Source of the DNA: Salinicola aestuarinus
GTDB taxonomy: Bacteria > Pseudomonadota > Gammaproteobacteria > Pseudomonadales > Halomonadaceae
Reading direction: 5' to 3'
Length of the DNA: 64,000 bases
Assembly: GCF_003206645.1 (NCBI RefSeq)
Contig: NZ_PZJP01000017.1
Location: 145,304 to 209,303, forward strand
Shown here: piece after piece, positions 42,720-50,190 of the stretch
Numbering within the stretch: position 1 is the first letter of the stretch
How the letters are laid out: every line of letters begins with the position of its first letter
Position numbers and translations under genes: made by a program
Notes under the pieces: model-generated
Told to the model about the DNA's origin: nothing
The model's database searches: none
What the model saw: the letters and a program-made list of their open reading frames with translations, nothing else

Positions 42720-43205
42720 TCAGGATTCGGTGACGGGCTCGGTCGGCGCATCACTGTCGAGTGACTTGTCCATGCGCCAGGCCGCGCAGCCGTCTTCGTA
42801 GTAGTCGTCGAGCCAGCGGTGGGCGACGTATCCGGTGTGGCGATAGAGCCGCATGGCGACGCGGTTGTCGGCGCGCACCTCCAGCAGCACGCGCTGTGCA
42901 TCACGCGCCACTGCGACTTGCTCGATCGCGTCGAGCAGACGCCGCCCCAGGCCCAGGCCGCGACGCTCGGGATCGACGCAGAACGAATAGAGCCGCGCCG
43001 TGCCACTGTTGCGACGAAACAGCAGCGTGGCGTAGCCGATGACCGCGTCGTCGGCGTCGACCGCGACGAGCGTGGCGGCATTGGCCCGCGTCAACAGGTG
43101 GCCAAGCTGGCGCCGATTGAAACGATCGCCTTCGAAGGCGCGCGCTTCCAGCGCGAGAAGCGCATCGCGATCGGTGGGCTGGCCTTGTCGCAAGGTAAAG
43201 CGCAT
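42720..43205 (-). CDS. GNAT-family acetyltransferase paired with a RimK-like gene
   Basis: 161 residues; acetyl-CoA-binding motif in CVDPERRGLGLGRRLLDAIE (around 76-95) and VLLEVRADNRVAMRLYRHTGY (around 104-124), with the tail YYEDGCAAWRM. The sequence resembles the N-terminal half of GNAT/peptidase-C39-like fusion proteins that neighbour RLAN-type RimK genes in related bacteria; the peptidase-like half is absent here. It is divergent from the RimK-like gene at 43448. The substrate is unknown; a role in modifying a small peptide or ribosomal protein with the RimK-like ligase is inferred. Confidence 0.85.
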   Translation of the reverse strand: MRFTLRQGQPTDRDALLALEARAFEGDRFNRRQLGHLLTRANAATLVAVDADDAVIGYATLLFRRNSGTARLYSFCVDPERRGLGLGRRLLDAIEQVAVARDAQRVLLEVRADNRVAMRLYRHTGYVAHRWLDDYYEDGCAAWRMDKSLDSDAPTEPVTES

Positions 43206-43447
43206 GAGGGACTCGCTGGGTTGATCGATGACACGGTGGCACCGGGGTCGGGCCAGTTCGCACGGCGATTGACGGGATGAATGGCCGAGCGCGACGGGCC
43301 TTGATGGTCTCCTGGGCCCGCCCCGAAGCGGGATGAAATTATTTCACGCAGATGGCCGCTTGTCGCTCCTCATGAGTCGTCGCATTCTTGCGCCTAGTCT
43401 CGTCGGCCTGACCGAGGTCGTTCTTACCCGAAAGGAGTCACCGCAAC

Positions 43448-44998
43448 ATGTCTCGTCTGCGCATCGTGGTCGACCGGCTGTCCGACTGGACGCCCTACTA
43501 CCCCTCGGACGACCTCATCACCGCCGAAGACTTTCTCGCGCTCGACGGTGCCGCCGCGCCAGAGGAAGCGACCCACGTCATCAACCTCTGCGGCGATCTC
43601 GACTATCTCGAAACCGGTTACTACGTGTCGCTGCTGGCGGAGGCCCGTCGTCAGCGCGTCCTGCCGAGCGTCGAGATTCTCAACCAGCTGTCGCGCCAGA
43701 CGCTGATCGACCTGCAGCTGGCGGCGATCGAGCCACTGCTGCAGGAGCTCGATCGCCGCCGCGCGCTCGCCGTCGAGCCCCAGACGTTTCGGGTCATCTT
43801 CGGCGAGTGCCGCGAACCGCTACTGGCGAAGCTCGCCCGCCGCCTGTTCGAGCGCTTGCCGCATCCGATTCTGGAGGCGACGCTCACCAAGCGCGACGGC
43901 GCCTGGCGACTGACCGCTCTCTCACCGCAGGGCTTGAGTGCACTGGCCGACGACGAGCAGGACCTGTTCGCCGCCGCGCTCAACCGGCACTCGACCAAGG
44001 TCTGGCGCACGCCGCGGGCGCGGCGACGCTACCGCTTCGATCTGGCGATTCTGGTCGACCCGGAGGAGAGGCTGGCACCCAGCAACAAGATCGCGCTGCG
44101 CCACTTTATCCGTGCCGGCCGCCGTCTCGGGATCGACGTCAGTCTGATCACCCATCGGGATGCGGGACGTCTGGCGGAGTTCGACGCACTGTTCATCCGC
44201 GAGACCACGCGGCTCGATCACCACACCTACCGCATGGCGAAGCAGGCGGAACACGAGGGGCTCGTGGTCATCGACGACCCCCAGTCGATCCTGCGCTGCA
44301 CCAACAAGATCTATCTGCACGCCCTGCTGGGCTCTCACAAGATACCGGCGCCGCGAGGCCAGTTGCTGCACCGCCGCGACATGGAACACCTCGACGAACG
44401 GCTCGCCACTCTCGACTATCCGCTGGTGCTCAAGATACCGGATGGCGCCTTTTCCCAGGGCGTGGTCAAGATTCGCTCGCGCGAGGAGCTCGAGGCCGAG
44501 GCCCCCAAGCTGTTCGAATCCTCCGCGCTGCTGCTGCTGCAGGAGTGGCTGCCCACCGACTTCGACTGGCGTATCGGCGTCCTCGACGGCGAAGTGCTCT
44601 TCGCCAGCCGCTACTTCATGGCCCGGGGTCACTGGCAGATCTACGATCATTCGAGCGGCAAGACCCGCAGCGGCGGCTTCACGACCCATGATCCCGCCGA
44701 CGTTCCGGCCGCGGTCGTCAAGGCGGCACTACGCGCCACCCGGCTCATCGGCAACGGTCTCTACGGCGTGGACCTCAAGCAGATCGGCGAACGCGTGGTG
44801 GTGATCGAGGTCAACGACAACCCCAATCTGGACGCCGGCGTCGAGGATGTGGTGCTCAAGGAGGCGCTTTACACCCGCGTGATGCGGGTTTTTCTCCAGC
44901 GCATGGAGCGCCAGCTGGCGCCGGGACGCGGCGACACCCGCCCGTTGGCGGCGCCGGCATCTTCTCTGGCAGCCACACCGGCCGCTCGCGAGCCGTGA
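43448..44998 (+). CDS. RimK-like ATP-grasp ligase with RLAN domain
   Basis: 516 residues. The N-terminal RLAN domain (about 1-165) is characteristic of a RimK-like subgroup; a preATP-grasp region follows (FDLAILVDPEERLAPSNK), then the ATP-grasp domain (about 285-480) with PLVLKIPDGAFSQGVVKI, LLLQEWLPTDFDWRIGVLDG and the metal site VVVIEVNDNPNLDAGVED. Such enzymes ligate amino acids to peptides or proteins; the substrate is not known. ATG with AAAGGAGT ten bases upstream. It is divergent from the GNAT gene across 242 bp that shows no other gene, suggesting a functional pair. The C-terminal tail is Ala/Pro-rich. Confidence 0.88.
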   Translation: MSRLRIVVDRLSDWTPYYPSDDLITAEDFLALDGAAAPEEATHVINLCGDLDYLETGYYVSLLAEARRQRVLPSVEILNQLSRQTLIDLQLAAIEPLLQELDRRRALAVEPQTFRVIFGECREPLLAKLARRLFERLPHPILEATLTKRDGAWRLTALSPQGLSALADDEQDLFAAALNRHSTKVWRTPRARRRYRFDLAILVDPEERLAPSNKIALRHFIRAGRRLGIDVSLITHRDAGRLAEFDALFIRETTRLDHHTYRMAKQAEHEGLVVIDDPQSILRCTNKIYLHALLGSHKIPAPRGQLLHRRDMEHLDERLATLDYPLVLKIPDGAFSQGVVKIRSREELEAEAPKLFESSALLLLQEWLPTDFDWRIGVLDGEVLFASRYFMARGHWQIYDHSSGKTRSGGFTTHDPADVPAAVVKAALRATRLIGNGLYGVDLKQIGERVVVIEVNDNPNLDAGVEDVVLKEALYTRVMRVFLQRMERQLAPGRGDTRPLAAPASSLAATPAAREP

Positions 44999-45014
44999 AA
45001 GGGATAAGAAGGCG

Positions 45015-45872
45015 CTAGGCCGCGTCGACCTCGACCCGATACCCGGCGAACTTGCGAAGATTGATCACCCCCGTATCGAGGATCAGATACTGGCCCTTGA
45101 GCGCCATCAGCGTGCCTTCGACGAACGGCGTCTTGTCGAAATTGAACGAGACGATCTTGCTCGGCCAGCCGAGCGAGGGATAATCGATCGACACCGCAGG
45201 TGCCGCCAGTGGCTGTATCGCCTCGGCGCCGAAGCGTGCCTGCAGCACTTCCAGCTCATCGCCGACGGCACTGACGAGGCGGTCGCGCTCGGCCTGCAGG
45301 TCCAGCGGCGTCACGGCGTGCTTGAGCATCGCCCGCCAGTTGGTGCGGTCGGAGACGTGCGACTTGAACAGCGTCTCCACCAGACCGGACTGCTGGCGCG
45401 TCGCCACCTCGAAAATCGGCAGTGCCTGTATCGCGCCCTGATCGAGCCAGCGCCCCGGCGTATTGGTGCCCCGGGTGATGCCGACCTTGAGACCCGAGGC
45501 GTTGGCCAGATAGACGATGTGCGGGCGAAAGCAGTGCCGTTCGCCCCACTCGGGATCTCGGCAGGTGCCCTGGAAATAGTGGCAGGTCTCCGGGCGCACG
45601 ATGCAAAGATCACACTGCGCCAGCGTACTGAAGCACGGGTAGCAGTGGCCCTGAGCAAAGCTCTTGCGCGTCTTGCGCCCGCAGTGGATGCAGTGGATCT
45701 CGCCGACGTAGCGAAGGCGCAGCCGCTCGCCGAGCCGATCGTTGAGTGCCAGTGTCGTATCACCCGCCTGCAGGCGGTAGTCCGCCACCCCGGCATCCGG
45801 TAACCGAATATCCAGCTTGCGCAGCGAGCCACCGATCGCCGCGGCGCTGTCAGACGAGATCAGATCCGCCAT
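45015..45872 (-). CDS. DUF2797 cysteine-rich protein
   Basis: About 285 residues. The cysteine cluster CIHCGRKTRKSFAQGHCYPC (about residues 59-78) continues with FSTLAQCDLCIVRPETCHYF and GTCRDPEWGERHCF and probably binds zinc; a GIY-YIG-like stretch follows (HIVYLANASGLKVGITRGTN). The family is conserved in gammaproteobacteria and of unknown function. ATG at 45872 (MADLISSDS) gives a family-like length; an ATG at 45908 would overlap the yeaC-like gene by 29 bases. Neither has a strong ribosome-binding site, so translation may be coupled to the gene upstream. Confidence 0.85.
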   Translation of the reverse strand: MADLISSDSAAAIGGSLRKLDIRLPDAGVADYRLQAGDTTLALNDRLGERLRLRYVGEIHCIHCGRKTRKSFAQGHCYPCFSTLAQCDLCIVRPETCHYFQGTCRDPEWGERHCFRPHIVYLANASGLKVGITRGTNTPGRWLDQGAIQALPIFEVATRQQSGLVETLFKSHVSDRTNWRAMLKHAVTPLDLQAERDRLVSAVGDELEVLQARFGAEAIQPLAAPAVSIDYPSLGWPSKIVSFNFDKTPFVEGTLMALKGQYLILDTGVINLRKFAGYRVEVDAA

Positions 45873-45879
45873 GGGTGGC

Positions 45880-46146
45880 TCAATTGATCCATTTGATGGC
45901 AGCTTCATCCGCGGACGACGCGTCGCCGGAGGCGCACTCGTTCCGCTCGAGATATCCCACCCGATCCGCGGCCGGCACGTCGTGGATCACTTCATACTTG
46001 ATCACCGCTTCCAGGCAGAGCTCGGTCTGCTCGGCACTCAGCCGGCGCCCATCCGGCCATTTGCGCAGCTGGATCGCCTGCTTGAAACTCGCGTACATTT
46101 CGGCGGTCATCTGCGCGACCATCTGATCGAAACTCTTGTCGTTCAT
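45880..46146 (-). CDS. YeaC-family (DUF1315) protein
   Basis: 88 residues. DUF1315 signature: FDQMVAQMTAEMYASFKQAI, LRKWPDGRRLSAEQTELCLEA and VIKYEVIHDVPAADRVGYLE. Cytosolic, function unknown (E. coli YeaC). ATG at 46146 with GAGGAG seven bases upstream. The stop lies within eight bases of the DUF2797 start, so they form a two-gene unit. The upstream region carries five 14-bp GATC repeats. Confidence 0.88.
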   Translation of the reverse strand: MNDKSFDQMVAQMTAEMYASFKQAIQLRKWPDGRRLSAEQTELCLEAVIKYEVIHDVPAADRVGYLERNECASGDASSADEAAIKWIN

Positions 46147-46183
46147 TACCACTCTCCTCTTGGGCGGGCGATCAGACGCCCCT

Positions 46184-46253
46184 CTCTACGATCCTATCTC
46201 TGCGATCCCATCGCTACGATCTCAGTTTTGCGATCTCAGCTTTGCGATCTCAT
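46184..46253. repeat. Five tandem 14-bp repeats, each with one GATC
   Basis: Five contiguous units of consensus YKYTRCGATCYYAK (46184-46197, 46198-46211, 46212-46225, 46226-46239 and 46240-46253), so GATC recurs exactly every 14 bases at 46190, 46204, 46218, 46232 and 46246. They lie 38-107 bases upstream of the yeaC-like start codon. Three further GATCs are close by (46170, 46309, 46320), the last two inside a 17-base palindrome at 46308-46324. Confidence 0.9.
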
Positions 46254-46307
46254 CCCAGCGCGCTGATGTGGTTGACCGACAGTCGTCGACCTGGACGCCA
46301 CGACGCT

Positions 46308-46324
46308 CGATCGCCCGGCGATCG
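46308..46324. promoter_or_regulatory. Perfect palindrome CGATCGCC-C-GGCGATCG
   Basis: 8-bp perfect arms around a single central base, containing two GATC sites 11 bases apart. It lies between glpG and yeaC, 55 bases from the 14-bp repeat array. It could be an operator or a GATC-dependent protein site. Confidence 0.45.
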
Positions 46325-46393
46325 TTGCCGGCCGGGCGCGCACGGGCCGCCCTCGTCTCTCACGCCTTGGCTAACGGCGCTTGGGGCGAGACG

Positions 46394-47251
46394 TCAGGTC
46401 CGGCGGCCGCCGACGAATCGACTGGCAATGCCGCCGACCACCAGCCCCACCAGCAGGCCGCCCAGATGCGCCTCGTTGGCAACGTTGCCGAAGCCGACCG
46501 CGCCCGCCATGTCCGTCATCGTGAAGACCATCCAGATCAGCATGAAGACCACCAGCATCTGCGGCACGAAATAGCCGCTACCGGGCCGCAGCCGCGACAG
46601 CAGCCAGACGTAGCCCAGCAGGGCATAGTCGACGCCGGACATGCCGCCGAAGAGCACCGTACCGGTCGCGTACTGCGCGAGATTGGAGCCGACGGCGGCA
46701 ACCAGCACGATCGGCGCCAGCCAGCGCCAACCCTGAATCGCCTCGATCTGGCGGCCGAAATACCATAGCCACAGCATATTGAAGACGATGTGCATCCAGC
46801 CAAAGTGGAGCAGGGCCGGTGTCACCAACCGCCACAGCTGGCCACTGGCGAAGGTATGCCCGAGATCACCCGCCATGACCCGGTCCCCCACCACTTCCAG
46901 CGGCACGATACTGAGCGCCCGAACGATGGCATGGTCGAAAGTGCCCATGGCAAAGAAGATCAGCGCGCAGAGAACGATCAGCGATGCGGTCAGGGGTGCC
47001 TGGGCGAAGGCGTGACCGGTCACGCTCTTCCCTCGCGCCGGCTTGGCGGGTGCGCTGCTCTCAAGCTCGCCCCGATGCCACAGTTCGATCAGCCTGGCCG
47101 CCGCGTCGCGCTGACCGGGATCCGCCAGCCACACGATCTGCTGATCGTCCTGCTGTGTGACGCGATGCCCGATACGGTGTGCCCAGAGCGCCTGGCGCAG
47201 GAGGTGCGTGTCGATATCGCTCGGCACGCCAATAAGCTTGTACATAGTCAT
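46394..47251 (-). CDS. glpG: Rhomboid intramembrane serine protease GlpG
   Basis: 285 residues. A cytoplasmic N-terminal domain (YKLIGVPSDIDTHLLRQALW) precedes a six-helix rhomboid core with HFGWMHIVFNMLWLWYFG (oxyanion His/Asn region), the catalytic Ser205 in GGMSGVDYALLGY and the catalytic His262 in NEAHLGGLLVG. It cleaves transmembrane substrates within the inner membrane. Length and catalytic dyad match E. coli GlpG (Ser201/His254). It is not linked to glpE or glpR here. Confidence 0.95.
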   Translation of the reverse strand: MTMYKLIGVPSDIDTHLLRQALWAHRIGHRVTQQDDQQIVWLADPGQRDAAARLIELWHRGELESSAPAKPARGKSVTGHAFAQAPLTASLIVLCALIFFAMGTFDHAIVRALSIVPLEVVGDRVMAGDLGHTFASGQLWRLVTPALLHFGWMHIVFNMLWLWYFGRQIEAIQGWRWLAPIVLVAAVGSNLAQYATGTVLFGGMSGVDYALLGYVWLLSRLRPGSGYFVPQMLVVFMLIWMVFTMTDMAGAVGFGNVANEAHLGGLLVGLVVGGIASRFVGGRRT

Positions 47252-47711
47252 GACGATCCATTGACCCGATAACGGCTGGGCGGCAATGCGATCACCGCCC
47301 CGGCTGGGGCGAACATTCTACATGAGCGGCCCACGACGTCGCGCCGGCCGCACCCGAGAGGCTTTCACCCCGCGGCCCCCATGGCAAGCCGTGGAGGCAA
47401 CCGACAGGACGCAGGCAAACGCATACGATTGGGAAGCGCCGCTGACAACGAGCGCGAACGGCACCGAGTATCAGCAGCGGCCGGGCGGCCGATGACGAAC
47501 CAGGACAGGGACCGGACGTCAGAAAAGAAAATCCGGCGGGGGGGCCGCCGGATAAGAGCAAGGGTCTTTCAAGGGAACACTTACTCAGAGGGTGCGACGC
47601 TTGCAGAGTTCCGTCACGCGGCAAAAAAATCGGGCTTTTTGCTGGGCAAATCTCAAGGATCCCGGAAATCAGGCAGTTAGCCACCCTCTTCTTTCGCGTC
47701 TGTCAGGCCGG
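47252..47711. other. Intergenic region between glpG and the metallophosphatase gene
   Basis: 460 bp, no credible gene. The right half carries an excellent minus-strand terminator (47521-47552), an A/T inverted repeat GCAAAAA-N8-TTTTTGC (47621-47642) and A- and T-rich runs. The left half is GC-rich and probably holds the glpG promoter; nothing recognisable was found there. Confidence 0.5.
47521..47552 (-). terminator. Strong rho-independent terminator 160 bases after the metallophosphatase stop
   Basis: 8-bp perfect stem TCCGGCGG (47532-47539)/CCGCCGGA (47545-47552), loop of five G (C on the minus strand), followed on the minus strand by TTTTCTTTTCT. It may end the nadK-phosphatase transcript or a small RNA encoded at about 47553-47700. 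Confidence 0.9.
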
Positions 47712-48665
47712 CTAAGCGCCACCGGTGGCAATCATTCGCGCGTCGACACGGGCCCAGACGAACCGGTCGGCTGTGAGTTCGGTTTCTCCTGACCAGCGAT
47801 AGGCGACCAGTCGCCCCGCATCGATGGCGCTGTAATCCAGGCAGGCAATATTGGCGCGAACCAGCGCCGGCACACCGCGACACCAGTAGTGGCCGACAAA
47901 CAGCGGAGGCGCGCTCTCGGGATACCAGACCAGACGCTTGCGCTCTTGCGCACCGAGCAGTCGGCCCTCCAGCGTGCCCGGCAGCGCGTCGGGCTGAAAG
48001 ACGACGTCGCCGTAGGTGCGAGGATTGCGACACCAGAAATGGGTCCTGAAGGCCCTGCGGGTCACGCCGTTTGCCGAGCGGACGCTCATGCCATCGGGCA
48101 GTGGCAGTTGAACGCCTCGAGTAAGCACGTCGAGCACGCGATGAGCAAAGCTCCCCCGCTCGCGAGCCTCAATCAGGAATGCCCGGTCGATTCGGCCGTC
48201 GGGGCAGCGCGCCAGAAAGGCGTCGATCAGCGCCTCGTCCCAGCAGGCGTGAACGACGCGGAGCCCATCCCGCTCCAGACACAGCGGTAGTTGTCGGAAC
48301 CAGTCCAGGACCGCTGCCCACTCTCGGGGATGATCGCGAAACTGCTCGTGAGTGCGCCGCATGATACGGCTGGGTGGCGACCCCGCGGGTCGCTCGGCGT
48401 TGGCGATGGCGTTGTACTCATGGTTACCCATGACGATGTGCGCTTCACCGGCCTCGACCATCCGGCGGGCAATCGATACCGCCAGCCGAATGCTCGGTCC
48501 GCGATCGATGAGATCGCCTAGGAAGATGACCTTTCGCCGGGGATGACGGTAGATACCCTCATGCTCCACGTAGCCGAGCCTGCCAAGGAGCGCGGCCAGC
48601 GTGCGGCCACAGCCGTGGACATCACCGATGAGGTCGTACCCGTCGAGCCCCCCGCATATGGTCAT
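47712..48665 (-). CDS. Metallophosphatase (ApaH/PrpE-like)
   Basis: 317 residues. Calcineurin-type metal motifs: YDLIGDVHGCG (9-19), FLGDLIDRGPS (48-58), VMGNHEYN (78-85), VVHACWD and FVGHYWCRG. It resembles bis(5'-nucleosyl)-tetraphosphatase PrpE/ApaH-like phosphatases; the substrate (diadenosine tetraphosphate or a phosphoprotein) is not certain. ATG one base after the nadK stop, so it is translationally coupled with nadK. Confidence 0.85.
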   Translation of the reverse strand: MTICGGLDGYDLIGDVHGCGRTLAALLGRLGYVEHEGIYRHPRRKVIFLGDLIDRGPSIRLAVSIARRMVEAGEAHIVMGNHEYNAIANAERPAGSPPSRIMRRTHEQFRDHPREWAAVLDWFRQLPLCLERDGLRVVHACWDEALIDAFLARCPDGRIDRAFLIEARERGSFAHRVLDVLTRGVQLPLPDGMSVRSANGVTRRAFRTHFWCRNPRTYGDVVFQPDALPGTLEGRLLGAQERKRLVWYPESAPPLFVGHYWCRGVPALVRANIACLDYSAIDAGRLVAYRWSGETELTADRFVWARVDARMIATGGA

Positions 48666-48666
48666 G

Positions 48667-49548
48667 TCAGTCCCCTAGCCTGCTGCTCCAGCCGAGCTTG
48701 GAACGACAGGCCTCGAAGAAGCTGTGCCCGCGCGGGTGGATCAGTGTCAGCCGCTGCGCCTTGCGGCGAACGATGAGCACGTCGCCGGGCTTGCAGACCA
48801 CTCGAGTCTGGCCGTCGCAGCTCACGTGAGGGTAAGCCTGATTGATGTCGCCGATCTGTACGCGAATCTCGCTGGCCGCGTCGATGACGATGGGTCGGCT
48901 CGAGAGCGTGTGGGGGAAGATCGGCACCAGGGTGATCGCCTCCAGCCCCGGATGAACGATGGGGCCCCCGCCGGAGAGTGCGTAGGCGGTGGAGCCGGTC
49001 GGCGTCGACATGATCAGACCGTCGGATCGCTGCGAGTAGACGAACCGGTCATCGATGAAGAGCTCGAACTCGATCATTCGCGCGGCCTTGCCGGGGTGCA
49101 CCACCACGTCGTTGAGCCCGGTGCCCGAGCCGATCAAACGATCCCCGCGATAGAGTTCAGCGTCGAGCAGAAAGCGCCGCTCGGAGTCGTACTCGCCATC
49201 AAGCACTTCGCCCACCTTCTGCTCCACTTCGTCAGGTGCGATATCGGTGAGAAAACCGAGCCGCCCCCGGTTGATGCCGAGCACCGGCGTGGCACTGTGG
49301 CAGAGCGTGCGGGCCGCTCCCAGCAAGCTGCCATCGCCGCCGACCACCACCACCAGATCACAGAGCGTGCCGAGCTCCTTGCGCTTGGCCTCGAGATAAC
49401 CGTGCTCGCCCATCAGAGCGGCGGTGCGATCCTCGATGACCACCGCCAGGCCGCGCTGTTCAAGAAACCTCACCACGCGCGTGAGCGTCTCCACCGCTTT
49501 ATCACTTCCCAGCCGGCCGATCAGGCCAACGGTATTGAAGGCATCCAT
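48667..49548 (-). CDS. nadK: NAD kinase
   Basis: 293 residues; phosphorylates NAD to NADP with ATP. GGDGSLLGAAR at 70-80 (phosphate-binding GGDG with the catalytic Asp), GLNDVVVHPGKAARMIEFEL (NAD-binding NE/D motif, here ND), SDGLIMSTPTGSTAYALSGGGPI, and a C-terminal beta-sandwich. Full-length and intact. First gene of a pair with the metallophosphatase. With pntAB in the same window, it feeds the NADPH pool. Confidence 0.97.
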   Translation of the reverse strand: MDAFNTVGLIGRLGSDKAVETLTRVVRFLEQRGLAVVIEDRTAALMGEHGYLEAKRKELGTLCDLVVVVGGDGSLLGAARTLCHSATPVLGINRGRLGFLTDIAPDEVEQKVGEVLDGEYDSERRFLLDAELYRGDRLIGSGTGLNDVVVHPGKAARMIEFELFIDDRFVYSQRSDGLIMSTPTGSTAYALSGGGPIVHPGLEAITLVPIFPHTLSSRPIVIDAASEIRVQIGDINQAYPHVSCDGQTRVVCKPGDVLIVRRKAQRLTLIHPRGHSFFEACRSKLGWSSRLGD

Positions 49549-49817
49549 GCAAAGACTCTCTGGCCGCGTGACAACGGCTGATTATGGGCGCTGCACCCGG
49601 ACGCGGCAAACCGGCGGCGACAGGGATTCAGTGCGGTAGCGGTTAGGCGAAATGATGATAGTCACCTACGCTTTTTTATGAGCAGCAGAGTCCGTTCGCG
49701 GCGTGCCGACTTCCGGCCGCCCGTCATCGATGGCGTTGGCTACGCTGTCGGCGCTGGGCATCGGCTGCCGCTACACAACGCCTCAGAACCGCTTTCTTTC
49801 AAGGAGATCACAAGGCC
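49549..49817. other. Intergenic region between nadK and the quinoprotein locus
   Basis: 269 bp divergent spacer with no credible gene; an AT-rich patch (49652-49685, with a run of six T) is the likely promoter zone for one or both directions. A strong ribosome-binding site (CAAGGAGATC) precedes the downstream gene. Confidence 0.45.
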
Positions 49818-50180
49818 ATGAAAACCCAATCGAGCCGTTTGGGAGCGATCGTCTTGTTCGTCGCTTCGCTCGTCGGCTTCGCCATCGCGCTCTACGCCTA
49901 TTTAACGCCCCTGACGGGCGTCAACGGATCGCTGGGGGCGCTCGTCGTCACGCTGGCCTGCCTGCTGCTGGCCCTGCTGGCCCTATTACTCGTTGCCGCG
50001 AAAGGCCGCGGCGGGCGGGTCGTCTGCCGCGTTGTGATTCTTCTCGGGCTGGCGGGTACCGGTTTCGCCGCCCTGCTGCTTCACCAGTGGTGGATCACCG
50101 TCGCCATGGTCGTCGGCTTGATCGGACTCATCATCGACATGAATCGTCCGACCCCCTCGCATCGCCCTGCGCACTCATAA
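49818..50180 (+). CDS. Four-helix membrane protein, likely anchor for the PQQ dehydrogenase
   Basis: 120 residues with four predicted membrane segments (about 8-29, 38-61, 68-88 and 89-107) and a short polar C-terminus (DMNRPTPSHRPAHS). It corresponds in size, topology and position to the N-terminal membrane domain of the membrane-bound glucose/quinate/shikimate quinoprotein dehydrogenases, which normally is fused to the catalytic domain. The catalytic gene begins 10 bases after its stop. I infer a separate anchor, perhaps contributing the ubiquinone site. ATG with AAGGAGA 12 bases upstream. Confidence 0.75.
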   Translation: MKTQSSRLGAIVLFVASLVGFAIALYAYLTPLTGVNGSLGALVVTLACLLLALLALLLVAAKGRGGRVVCRVVILLGLAGTGFAALLLHQWWITVAMVVGLIGLIIDMNRPTPSHRPAHS

Positions 50181-50190
50181 GGAACTCATC

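Noticed and set aside
47292..47684. 130-codon minus-strand frame between glpG and the metallophosphatase
   Set aside because: It runs through the strong terminator at 47521-47552 and shows no protein family; noncoding is more likely.
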